From assembly GCA_947258715.1 (NCBI GenBank), contig CAMYJH010000033.1, positions 1 through 34,134 of the forward strand: 34,134 nt of DNA. The letters are read 5' to 3'. Position 1 is the stretch's first letter, and each line of letters starts with the position of its first letter. This stretch comes from an uncultured Gammaproteobacteria bacterium. Lineage in GTDB: Bacteria > Pseudomonadota > Gammaproteobacteria > HK1. Below the pieces are notes generated by a model. That model did not search any database. It had not been told where the DNA came from and saw nothing but the letters and a program-made list of their open reading frames with translations. The position numbers and the translations under genes were made by a program. This document shows, piece after piece, positions 27,643 through 34,134 of this stretch.

Positions 27643-28485
27643 ATGCCTAAACGGTTGAAACCGGAACACGTCGCCTGTTACCGCGAGAACGGTTTTTTTG
27701 CACCTGTTTCGGTGCTATCGGCGGCAGAAACCGCGGCGTTTCGCAGTCGCTTCGAGGAATACGAGAACGCCAATCGGGGCTGGTACGCGCTTTCCAAGGG
27801 GCAGAAACTCTACTTGCTTCAGACCTGGGCCAGTGACCTCGCCAGCCACCCGATTATTCTGGACGCGGTGGAAGATGTGCTTGGCGCCGATATTTTTCTC
27901 TGGGGCTTAAGCTTGTTCGTGAAAGAGGCGAATGACCCGGGCTACGTTTCCTGGCATCAGGATTCCACCTATTGGGGACTGAGCGAGCCTGACGTGGTTA
28001 CGGCGTGGGTGGCGTTGTCGCCTTCGAACCGCGAGAGCGGCTGCATGAAAATGCTTCCGGGGAGTCACAAGCTTCAGCAGCTCCCCCATATCGACACCCT
28101 GGCGGACCACAATCTGCTCACCCGCGGGCAGGAGATTGCGGTCGGAGTCGACGACAGCAAGGCAGAATTCTTGGTCCTACGGCCAGGCGAGATGTCTCTG
28201 CATAACATCCGCACGATACATGGCTCTGAGCCCAACCGAAGCGATGAACGCCGCATTGGCGTGGCCATGCGTTTCATCGCCCCCCACGTGAGACAGATCA
28301 ATGCCGAGCGGGACAGCGCCTGGCTGGTGCGCGGAGTGGATCGCTACGGTCACTTCGTTCACGAAACTCCGCCGCAACGAGACATGGACGAGGCTGCGCG
28401 GGCCGAGCACGATCGAATCATGAAGCTGAGGCAAGGGATCTTGTACCACGGAGTCAGGGGCAAACCAGCGCACCTGGACAGGTGA
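27643..28485 (+). CDS. Phytanoyl-CoA dioxygenase (PhyH)-family Fe(II)/2-oxoglutarate oxygenase
   Basis: 280 residues from ATG at 27643 with GAGG 7 bases upstream; a start at 27583 would add 20 unlikely residues. The iron-binding facial triad is visible: His and Asp in VSWHQDSTYWGL, and the distal His in EMSLHNIRTIHGSEPN. The 2-oxoglutarate-binding Arg is probably in RRIGVAMRFIAPH. Other family segments are VTAWVALSPSNRESGCMKML and PGSHKLQQLPH. PhyH-type enzymes hydroxylate a wide range of small molecules, including some phosphonates; the substrate here cannot be predicted. No transporter or regulator lies alongside. Confidence 0.9.
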   Translation: MPKRLKPEHVACYRENGFFAPVSVLSAAETAAFRSRFEEYENANRGWYALSKGQKLYLLQTWASDLASHPIILDAVEDVLGADIFLWGLSLFVKEANDPGYVSWHQDSTYWGLSEPDVVTAWVALSPSNRESGCMKMLPGSHKLQQLPHIDTLADHNLLTRGQEIAVGVDDSKAEFLVLRPGEMSLHNIRTIHGSEPNRSDERRIGVAMRFIAPHVRQINAERDSAWLVRGVDRYGHFVHETPPQRDMDEAARAEHDRIMKLRQGILYHGVRGKPAHLDR

Positions 28486-28827
28486 GCGTTGCAGCCCCCA
28501 CCCCCGGGCCGGAGGGACTCATCGGTCTTGGGGGCTCTCGCTATCCTTGAGCGTTCTCAGATCGCGGATTCTAACGACTCTGAATGCTGCTTTGAGGGCA
28601 TCTTTCGCGCACAGTCGGCCGATGGAAGCGTTAGCCCAGCCACTGACAGTGTTCTGGATGAAGGCGGCGCGAACCGCTTCTGCATTTTTCGCGATTCAAA
28701 TCGCTCGCGCCAAACTCGGACATGTTTTTTATACTCCAGACTTGTTGTCTTTGGATAGGGTTGGAGGCACCTTGGCTGGTACGGCTGCTCAACTTTCAAG
28801 CCGGATCTATTGACGTGATGCACCATT

Positions 28828-28859
28828 TAAGGAAGGTCTGAATTATCAGACCTTCCTTA
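28828..28859. repeat. Perfect 14-bp inverted repeat with 4-base loop
   Basis: TAAGGAAGGTCTGA, loop ATTA, then TCAGACCTTCCTTA. There is no T-run on either side (GCTAAG follows), which argues against a simple terminator. The GGAAGGTCTGA arms resemble the terminal repeats of some IS5-group elements, and the flanks TTAA and TTAG fit a YTAR-type target, so a very small transposon-derived relic is possible. A folded transcript end is the alternative. Confidence 0.8.
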
Positions 28860-29020
28860 GCTAAGCAGGGATGCGCCGCCGAATCCGAATCCGATGACTG
28901 TAAGTCATTGAATTCGTGAGGCAAGTGGAAACCGCGTTTTCACTTGCCGACTCTGAAAATTCCAGGGATGGAATTATTCAGAGTTTCCTTAATATCAATC
29001 GTAACAACACTATTGTGCAC

Positions 29021-29153
29021 GCTGGCTGCTGGCAGGAGTGGGTTGCTTTCCATCTAAACCGCCTAAGCCTCGATGTTGCCTTCGAGAAAGCGAGTCTGGG
29101 GCGCGAGCGTTTCGTAACTTGCCGACCCGGAGGGTAACCGCATCGAGTTCTGA
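29021..29153 (+). pseudogene. Remnant of a VOC/glyoxalase-type gene (C-terminal end)
   Basis: Codons 29118-29150 read LADPEGNRIEF followed by a stop, the usual ending of VOC-superfamily proteins. A stop codon stands directly before this in the same frame. The adjacent frame carries VAFEKASLGRERFVT up to the same point, so a one-base frameshift would join them as a typical VOC C-terminus. No start or metal-binding N-terminal half is found. The match is short, hence moderate confidence. Confidence 0.4.
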
Positions 29154-29198
29154 GCAGACTTAACGTTTCAAGTGTTTTAATAAGGAATCGAGGATCCA

Positions 29199-29741
29199 AT
29201 GAACGACGCCCAGGCAATGTCGCGCAAAGTCGGAAAGCTGACTGGAAAGCTCGTTGAGCTCGGTCAGTTCGGACAGCGGGGCACGGAGCTGCAGTACACA
29301 TTTGTTAACGTTGCTGACGAAGACGGCGATGTCACAACCTTGCAGCGCATGGCGATTCCCGCTGAGCTGAATCGGCTGCTGGAAATCGGCGAGCCCATGG
29401 ATCTGTTTCTAACCCGGCGGGGTTTATGGCATTTCTGCTACGGGGTCAGGATCGGGGAGGAGTCGGCCGAGTCCTACCGCGGTTATCGTTTATTCTTTAT
29501 TTTTAACCGCCTGATGATGTATCTGAATCTCATGTTCGGCGTATATCTTCTAATGGCTCCCGGCATCGTGTGGGCGGGCGCGGGACTTCTGGTATTCGGT
29601 TTGCTGTTTGCGTTCCTCGGCCCCGCGAGTCCCCGGCGCATGCATGCCTTCTTTGCTGCAAACGTGAAAGCGAAAGCCGATGAAAAGCAGGAGCAGGCCG
29701 AAACACCCGGCGACGAAAATCGCGGTTCGTCTGGGTCCTAA
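29199..29741 (+). CDS. Small membrane protein of unknown function
   Basis: 180 residues from ATG at 29199 with GAGGA 4-5 bases upstream. Residues 1-95 are soluble and beta-rich in appearance (KLTGKLVELGQFGQRGTE, LQYTFVNVADEDGDVTTL). Residues about 97-147 form two membrane helices (FFIFNRLMMYLNLMFGVYLL and GIVWAGAGLLVFGLLFAFLG), followed by a charged tail rich in Lys/Glu/Gln. Family not recognised. An inverted repeat 20 bases after the stop probably terminates its transcript, so it is likely monocistronic. Confidence 0.78.
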   Translation: MNDAQAMSRKVGKLTGKLVELGQFGQRGTELQYTFVNVADEDGDVTTLQRMAIPAELNRLLEIGEPMDLFLTRRGLWHFCYGVRIGEESAESYRGYRLFFIFNRLMMYLNLMFGVYLLMAPGIVWAGAGLLVFGLLFAFLGPASPRRMHAFFAANVKAKADEKQEQAETPGDENRGSSGS

Positions 29742-29760
29742 ATGTAGTCCCCGACATCGC

Positions 29761-29788
29761 ATTTGGGCCGGATTTGAAAGGCCCAAAT
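29761..29788 (+). terminator. Terminator-like hairpin after the small membrane protein gene
   Basis: ATTTGGGCC (29761-29769) pairs perfectly with GGCCCAAAT (29780-29788) over a 10-base loop. The T-run is poor (TTATTTCCTTT starts about 7 bases later). Placed 19 bases after the stop codon at 29741. Confidence 0.5.
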
Positions 29789-29904
29789 AGTGCGTTATTT
29801 CCTTTGGCGGCTTCCCGATCCGTAGCCTAGACTCAATTGAGGCGCAGGCGGAAGCCGGCGCGTTATCGCATTGGAACCAATGGATCGAACACTAGGAGGG
29901 ATTC

Positions 29905-30300
29905 ATGCGAACTCTGACACAAACACTGACCGCGGTGGCGCTTCTGGCTATGGTTGGCGTGGCCCCGGTCTCCGCTCAGGACGTATCTGTGGATATTGCC
30001 GTCGCCCGGACAGTCATCGACCGGATGCCGGTGGACGAGAGCAACAGCTTCCCCGTGGACGTGGGAGAAGTGTGGTGCTGGACCCGCGTGAGCGGCGGCG
30101 AGGGCACCACCATCAAACACGTATGGCTGCGCGACGGAGTAGAAATGGCGGAAGTACCGCTGAACGTTGGCGCTAGCTCCTGGCGCACCTACTCGAGCAA
30201 GACGATCCCGCCATATTGGTCGGGCGATTGGCGGGTAGAAGTTCATGACGAGATCGGCAACGTGCTGGCATCGCAGGACTTTTCCGTCGGAGCGCCCTAG
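29905..30300 (+). CDS. Exported DUF2914-domain protein
   Basis: 131 residues from ATG at 29905, with AGGAGG about 7 bases upstream. Residues 1-24 are a signal peptide (MRTLTQTLTAVALLAMVGVA, cut near SAQ-DV). The mature domain matches DUF2914 as I know it: EVWCWTRVSGGEGTTIKHVW, then SSWRTYSSKTIPP and WSGDWRVEVHDEIGNVLASQ. The family is a small periplasmic beta-sandwich of unknown function, often found in gamma- and deltaproteobacteria. A strong hairpin follows 22 bases after the stop, so it is probably transcribed alone. Confidence 0.88.
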   Translation: MRTLTQTLTAVALLAMVGVAPVSAQDVSVDIAVARTVIDRMPVDESNSFPVDVGEVWCWTRVSGGEGTTIKHVWLRDGVEMAEVPLNVGASSWRTYSSKTIPPYWSGDWRVEVHDEIGNVLASQDFSVGAP

Positions 30301-30322
30301 CCGGCATTCAAGACAATTGCCG

Positions 30323-30366
30323 GGGTCCGGGCCGAAATATCGGTAAAGTATTTCGGCTCCGGACCC
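30323..30366 (+). terminator. Long terminator-like hairpin after the DUF2914 gene
   Basis: GGGTCCGGGCCGAAATA (30323-30339) pairs with TATTTCGGCTCCGGACCC (30349-30366) with a single bulged base, over a 9-base loop. It is the strongest hairpin in this part of the window and lies just after the stop at 30300. The following GTCGGTCTTCTTG is only moderately T-rich. The next about 300 bases (to 30662) show no gene I can support. Confidence 0.6.
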
Positions 30367-30662
30367 GTCGGTCTTCTTGCTGACTTCTGCCTCACCTATA
30401 CCTCTTTTTCTACGCACATCTCTCTCTCCGGCTCGTCACCGCCGATCCTAGCTTCTTCGGCCCTGGCGTCGTTGTGCGCGATTCGGAAACTTGCTTCCGG
30501 CTCTTTGCGCCGTCGGGTGATAACTTTTAGACTGCCTCAGTCTGAGGGCGTTGTTTCCAGTCGACGGAGGATCGGTCCCGGCAGCGGCCACGATTACTTC
30601 GGCTATGCAACGGAGTTCGATGGGGATGATGCGCCCTGGGCCGAAGAGGCGCCGATGGCTAG

Positions 30663-31028
30663 CTTGGACTGAAAAATGCGCAGCGTAAACTTTCTTCCTG
30701 CAGACCCGATTACGGCTGTCGCTGTGAATTCAACGTCCCGCTCAAGCGAACCACTTGTCAGGGCCTCGAAGCGTTGGGAATCATAGAGGACCACTGCGGC
30801 GAAGCTCCCCGCGATGACTTGCGCTTCGGCGCCACTTCCTGCTGGCGGGGGCCACTGCAAGAAGATAAGGGGATCGCGCGGGCAATCGCCGACGATCCCG
30901 CCGGCGAGGCGAAGAGAGAGGCAGTCATCAGTATTCTCTCGGGCGAGCAACAAAAACCAGTACGCATTTTTGATCGACGAGACCTACGGTCCTCATGGGA
31001 TCTTCGAACACCGAGGTTCGACGACTAA
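30663..31028 (+). pseudogene. Remnant of a DUF1326-family gene
   Basis: The frame is open from 30663 to the stop at 31028 but has no ATG or good start. From 30699 it reads CRPDYGCRCEFNVPLKRTTC, then DDLRFGATSCWRGPLQEDKG and EAKREAVISILSGEQQKPVR. This follows the DUF1326 order: Cys motif with GCxCxFN, then DxLRF, WPGPxHEGKG-like and xxQREAxxxIxSG-like segments. An ATG at 30675 with a plausible start lies in another frame, so a frameshift after the first codons is likely. The usual C-terminal 90-100 residues are missing after RIF. Probably non-functional; in intact members the function is unknown. Confidence 0.55.
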
Positions 31029-31093
31029 GACCAGGGTAGTAACGAGCGCATCAGTGAGTCGCCCGGAACATTCCTATTTGGGCGCTGTTTCCC

Positions 31094-31387
31094 ATGTGGA
31101 TGAAGAATCTACAGATCATCCAAACAGTTGTCTGGGTTATTGCCGGGACAGCGGCATGGAGATTGTGGGATTCCTCGCATGACTGGCTTGTGTGGACGAT
31201 CATTCCATTACTGATCTTGGAGTTGGGCATAGCGGCGACCCTCAAGCGCGTAGTCCAGGAGGGTCGTAGTGACATGGTAGAAACCCAAGAAGAGCTCAGA
31301 ACCTTCAGCAGCGTCTGGGGCAAGGTTCACACCGGTGTGTGTTTCGCCGCCGTTTTGCTCGGCATCTACGGCCATACGCTTGCATGA
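31094..31387 (+). CDS. Small three-helix membrane protein, unknown function
   Basis: 97 residues from ATG at 31094, or ATG at 31100. Three hydrophobic segments are visible: IIQTVVWVIAGTAAW (about 8-25), WLVWTIIPLLILELGIAATL (about 31-50) and VCFAAVLLGIYGHTLA at the end. The second and third are separated by a charged stretch (KRVVQEGRSDMVETQEELRT). No family is recognised and the Shine-Dalgarno is weak. The hydrophobic pattern supports a real inner-membrane protein more than chance. Confidence 0.6.
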   Translation: MWMKNLQIIQTVVWVIAGTAAWRLWDSSHDWLVWTIIPLLILELGIAATLKRVVQEGRSDMVETQEELRTFSSVWGKVHTGVCFAAVLLGIYGHTLA

Positions 31388-31741
31388 CCTTTACTTTTAA
31401 ATCCTTCGACTCCGGCCCCCTGTTTCTTTGATACAACTAGAACAATAACAATATCGGTGGATTTGTCCTCGATCTTGCCAACAGAGGCCGCGGTCGCCGG
31501 GTGTCTGTGCTCGTAGGTCGCGCTTGAATTTGCTATACAAGGTCAGTATTCATTGATGATAATCGAGCCGCAGAAATCTAAATCCAGAGGTCTTGCTCTG
31601 AAGAGCCGAGACCTACTAATGTCATTATGGTCTCCAATAGTGTGGCGGCATTAACCTCAGTGCAGGCTGTTGCTGCAAGCTGAATAACCCGGGCAATAAA
31701 AAGCCGGAATCGTTCTTAAAAAAACCAACTGGTAAGGAAAT
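31388..31741. promoter_or_regulatory. Intergenic region upstream of the Sat-CysC gene
   Basis: 354 bases, AT-richer than average, without a supported gene. AGGTCT (31588-31593) and AGACCT (31609-31614) form a small hairpin with additional GCTCT/AGAGC pairing inside. AAGGA at 31734-31738 is the Shine-Dalgarno of the downstream gene. A promoter must lie here, but I cannot choose -35/-10 boxes with confidence. Confidence 0.4.
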
Positions 31742-33454
31742 ATGGGCGCATTCAAGGAACCGCACGGCGGCGTGCTAAAAGAGCTCTATCTTGGAGAATC
31801 TGCTGCCGAGGCCGAAAAAGCCAGGTCAAAGGACTACAAGTCCTGGGATCTCACAGAGCGTCAGCTTTGTGATATAGAACTTATTCTAAACGGCGCACTC
31901 TCCCCGCTCGAAGGCTTCATGTGCCGGAGGGACTATGACAGTGTGCTTGCGGAGATTCGCCTGGCGTCGGGCCTGCTCTGGCCGATTCCGATGACCCTCG
32001 ACGTCACACAGCAATTCGCGGACGAGATTTCAAAAGGCGAGAAGATTGCTTTGCGTGACCGCGAAGGCGTTTTGATTGCCGTACTGGAAGTCGAAGACGT
32101 CTGGGTTCCCGACAAGCCAGCCGAAGCTTCGTCAATATTTGGCACCGATCATCCAGCCCATCCAGGTGTCGACTATCTGATGCAGAAAGCCAACGGTGTA
32201 TACGTCGGCGGCAAGTTAATGGGCATCGAGCCGCCGGTCCATTATGACTTCAGACTACTGCGGGATTCCCCGTCAGAACTGAGGGGGCGGTTTAGAAAGC
32301 TGGGCTGGCGCAAGATCGTCGCCTTTCAGACGCGCAACCCGATGCACCGGGCACATCGGGAACTTACTTTGCGGGCAGCACTTGAACATGAAGCCAATCT
32401 TCTGCTTCATCCCGTAGTCGGCATGACAAAGGCAGGAGACGTGGACCACTACACCCGGGTCAGGTGTTATGAACGCGTTATTGAGACTTATCCCGAACAA
32501 ACAACGGCGCTGAGCATTTTGAACCTCGCGATGAGAATGGCGGGACCAAAGGAAGCACTTTGGCACGGAATCATCAGAAAGAACTTCGGCTGCACCCACT
32601 TCATCATCGGTCGCGATCACGCGGGTCCGGGCACAAACCCGGAGGGACAGCCGTTCTATCCCCCCTATGCTGCCCAGGAGCTTTTCGCCGCCCATGAAAA
32701 GGAGCTCGATATTTCGATGGTTCCTTTTCAGCAAATGGTTTACGTGGAGGATAAGGCCCAGTATCTGCCCGTCAACGAGACCACGCCGGAGATGAAGATC
32801 AGAACATTGACGGGGACCGAGTTCAGGCGACGAATGCGGGAGGGCCTCGAGATCCCGGACTGGTACACCTTCCCCGAGATCATTGAAGAGCTAAGAAAGA
32901 TCTATCCGCCTAGGGACAAGCAAGGATTCACTGTGTTCTTCACCGGGCTGTCGGGAGCCGGAAAATCCACCATAGCAAACGCGTTGCTCGTAAAAATGGT
33001 AGAAAACGGGGCTCGAAAGGTGACTCTCCTTGACGGTGATATCGTGCGCAAAAACCTATCGAGCGAACTGAGTTTTTCAAGAGAGCACCGCGATCTGAAC
33101 ATACTGCGTATCGGTTTTGTGGCGGCGGAAATTACCAAGAACGGAGGCGTCGCGATATGTGCGCCGATCGCGCCTTATCGAGAAACGAGGAGACAGGTCC
33201 GCGAGATGATTTGCGACAAAGGGGGGTTTATCGAGATCTACGTGGCCACCCCGCTCGAGGTGTGTGAAGCACGTGACAGAAAAGGCATCTATGCGAAGGC
33301 GCGGGCAGGTCTTATCAAAGGTTTCACGGGTATCGATGACCCTTATCAAGAGCCGGAGAATCCAGAAATGGTCATCGATACCCGAGCCCTTTCGCCGGAC
33401 CTGGCGGCCCACCGGATCTTCGTGAAACTGGAGAGCATGGGATACATTCGGTAA
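31742..33454 (+). CDS. Bifunctional sulfate adenylyltransferase/adenylylsulfate kinase (Sat-CysC)
   Basis: 570 residues. The N-terminal ATP sulfurylase (about 1-385) shows FQTRNPMHRAHRELTLRA (nucleotide-binding QTRNP and HxxH), VVGMTKAGDVDHYTRVRCYE and IIGRDHAGPGTNPEGQPFY. The C-terminal APS kinase (about 393-570) shows the P-loop FFTGLSGAGKSTIANAL, LDGDIVRKNLSSELSFSREH, then ICAPIAPYRETRRQVREMI and KGIYAKARAGLIKGFTGIDD. Together they turn sulfate and ATP into APS and then PAPS. The order sulfurylase then kinase, joined in one chain, is found in several bacteria and fungi. AAGGA lies just before the ATG. No cys or sulfotransferase genes are adjacent; in this setting PAPS could serve sulfation or assimilation. 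It is followed by a tRNA and a recombinase fragment. Confidence 0.95.
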   Translation: MGAFKEPHGGVLKELYLGESAAEAEKARSKDYKSWDLTERQLCDIELILNGALSPLEGFMCRRDYDSVLAEIRLASGLLWPIPMTLDVTQQFADEISKGEKIALRDREGVLIAVLEVEDVWVPDKPAEASSIFGTDHPAHPGVDYLMQKANGVYVGGKLMGIEPPVHYDFRLLRDSPSELRGRFRKLGWRKIVAFQTRNPMHRAHRELTLRAALEHEANLLLHPVVGMTKAGDVDHYTRVRCYERVIETYPEQTTALSILNLAMRMAGPKEALWHGIIRKNFGCTHFIIGRDHAGPGTNPEGQPFYPPYAAQELFAAHEKELDISMVPFQQMVYVEDKAQYLPVNETTPEMKIRTLTGTEFRRRMREGLEIPDWYTFPEIIEELRKIYPPRDKQGFTVFFTGLSGAGKSTIANALLVKMVENGARKVTLLDGDIVRKNLSSELSFSREHRDLNILRIGFVAAEITKNGGVAICAPIAPYRETRRQVREMICDKGGFIEIYVATPLEVCEARDRKGIYAKARAGLIKGFTGIDDPYQEPENPEMVIDTRALSPDLAAHRIFVKLESMGYIR

Positions 33455-33503
33455 TTTCCGCCCCGACGCGCTGGGTAAGTATCGCGGATTGAAAAGGATT
33501 ATT

Positions 33504-33580
33504 TGGCGCGCCCGGAGGGATTCGAACCCCCGACACCCAGGTTCGAAGCCTGGTACTCTATCCAGCTGAGCTACGGGCGC
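33504..33580 (-). tRNA. tRNA-Arg (anticodon UCG)
   Basis: A full cloverleaf of 77 bases including an encoded CCA end. The acceptor GCGCCCG pairs with CGGGCGC, followed by discriminator G. D-arm region TAGCTCAGCTGGATAGAG, anticodon stem CCAGG/CCTGG with loop CTTCGAA (anticodon at 33544-33546), and T-arm GGGGGTTCGAATCCCTC. It reads CGA-family arginine codons. It sits 20 bases downstream of a tyrosine-recombinase fragment on the same strand, a usual place for integration. Confidence 0.97.
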
Positions 33581-33599
33581 AGGTTGTGAACTCACAAAC

Positions 33600-34134
33600 T
33601 TACGCGATTTCGCTGCGCTTTAGAAGTACGAGTGCGAGGGAATTGCGGAATTCGGATCCACAAATTCGATTCGCCGCCTTGATCAAATTGGACAACTCCG
33701 CGGCCGAGTAGTGTTTCGTGATGCGCCCGGATTTGTGGCCGAGTAAGTCTTGCCGGTCCTCAAATGATACTCCAGCGGCGCGGAGCCGCCGACCGAAGGT
33801 GTGTTTGAGATCGTGAACGCGAGCATCGACCCCGGTTATTCTTCGAGCACGATTCCAAGCGGTGTTGTTCATCCGGCGCAGGGGTCGCCGAGCGTAGGTG
33901 AAAACAAACACCGGATGCTGCCCGCGAGCCTTACCGAAAACCGATCGAACGGTGTCAGGTAAGATTACGAGCCTGTCTTGGCGATTTTTTACCTCGCTGG
34001 CTGGAGTCAAGAGTACGGACGTATTGAGATCGGGCACGAGTATAGAAGATATAGACGCCCCCTCCTTGACTCGAGGGCTCCCATCGATGATGGATACCTC
34101 AAGTGGTTGATCGGCCACTGAATGCAAGACAGGA
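33600..34134 (-). CDS. Tyrosine recombinase/phage integrase, C-terminal part, N-terminus beyond the window or lost
   Basis: The frame is still open at the window edge, so the first codon cannot be given. The catalytic domain includes PVFVFTYARRPLRRMNNTAW, ARVHDLKHTFGRRLRAAGVS and DRQDLLGHKSGRITKHYSAA, holding the His of HxxR, the later His and the Tyr nucleophile. The HxxR arginine is Lys here (HDLK); I recall this variant in a common proteobacterial subgroup. The segment before ILVPDLNTSVLL does not look like integrase, and the expected TGCREQEV-type Arg motif is not visible, so the gene may be truncated or frameshifted. Adjacent to the tRNA-Arg 5' end, it likely marks a mobile-element junction. 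Confidence 0.8.
   Translation of the reverse strand, partial: PVLHSVADQPLEVSIIDGSPRVKEGASISSILVPDLNTSVLLTPASEVKNRQDRLVILPDTVRSVFGKARGQHPVFVFTYARRPLRRMNNTAWNRARRITGVDARVHDLKHTFGRRLRAAGVSFEDRQDLLGHKSGRITKHYSAAELSNLIKAANRICGSEFRNSLALVLLKRSEIA

Larger units (their letters stand above)
28486..29198. other. Gene-poor, decayed intergenic region
   Basis: About 710 bases without a convincing intact gene. Frames at 28489-28826 on both strands are short and mutually overlapping. It contains a perfect inverted repeat at 28828-28859 and a VOC-like remnant near 29021-29153, both listed separately. Base composition is mixed and more AT-rich than nearby genes, as expected for decayed or acquired DNA. Confidence 0.55.

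Noticed and set aside
29863..30417. 184-residue minus-strand frame opposite the DUF2914 gene
   Set aside because: Antisense to a gene with signal peptide, Shine-Dalgarno and a recognisable domain.
30472..30672. 66-residue plus-strand frame
   Set aside because: No ribosome binding site or known motif; probably chance or the tail of a decayed gene.

Overview
The window is GC-rich, densely packed bacterial chromosome. Several features suggest a proteobacterium, probably gammaproteobacterial and perhaps uncultured: a CGFS glutaredoxin fused to a rhodanese, a Nit-type hydrolase next to ChaC, an SPFH protein, a Sat-CysC fusion and Shine-Dalgarno-led genes. This assignment is inference. No rRNA, CRISPR array or intact insertion sequence was seen.

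Layout. (1) 1-3942, minus: the first 1314 residues of a very large secreted SpvB/RHS-type protein. It has seven near-identical 49-residue FG-GAP-like repeats, and its C-terminus lies outside the window. (2) 4405-7421, minus: a secreted NHL/SMP-30-like beta-propeller and an SLC13-type transporter with two RCK_C domains. (3) 7608-10245, plus: an SPFH membrane protein and an unrecognised, AT-richer membrane-anchored protein. (4) 10259-16606, minus: a tight six-gene catabolic operon. Its first gene is a PEP-mutase/isocitrate-lyase superfamily enzyme whose active-site residues match phosphonopyruvate hydrolase position by position, including Thr118 where PEP mutase has Asn. It is followed by an unassigned PLP enzyme, a MhpD-type hydratase, a ketopantoate-reductase-like enzyme, a class III aminotransferase and a D-2-hydroxyacid dehydrogenase. 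(5) 16860-19327, plus: a glutaredoxin/A-type-carrier-like/rhodanese fusion, a Nit-type amidase and a ChaC gamma-glutamylcyclotransferase, together a thiol, glutathione and Fe-S themed group. A 56-aa gene (19371-19541, minus) sits just beyond it. (6) 19622-24711: an exported protein of unknown function, type-2 LeuA, a trypsin-fold pseudoprotease with a PDZ domain, and a lipoprotein. (7) 24712-28485: a structured intergenic stretch that may encode a small RNA, a fatty-acid desaturase, a class II aldolase/adducin protein and a PhyH-type dioxygenase. (8) 28486-31387: a gene-poor, decayed stretch with a perfect 14-bp inverted repeat, remnants of VOC-like and DUF1326-like genes, a DUF2914 protein and two small membrane proteins. 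(9) 31742-34134: a bifunctional Sat-CysC enzyme, tRNA-Arg(UCG), and the C-terminal part of a tyrosine recombinase next to the tRNA. This suggests the edge of an integrated element.

The most interesting item is the six-gene operon. It looks like a route for an amino- or phosphono-acid that releases pyruvate and phosphate, but it does not match a phosphonoalanine pathway of only aminotransferase plus hydrolase. The substrates of four of its enzymes cannot be read from sequence. All calls rest on reading the sequence and on remembered family motifs; no database search was run.
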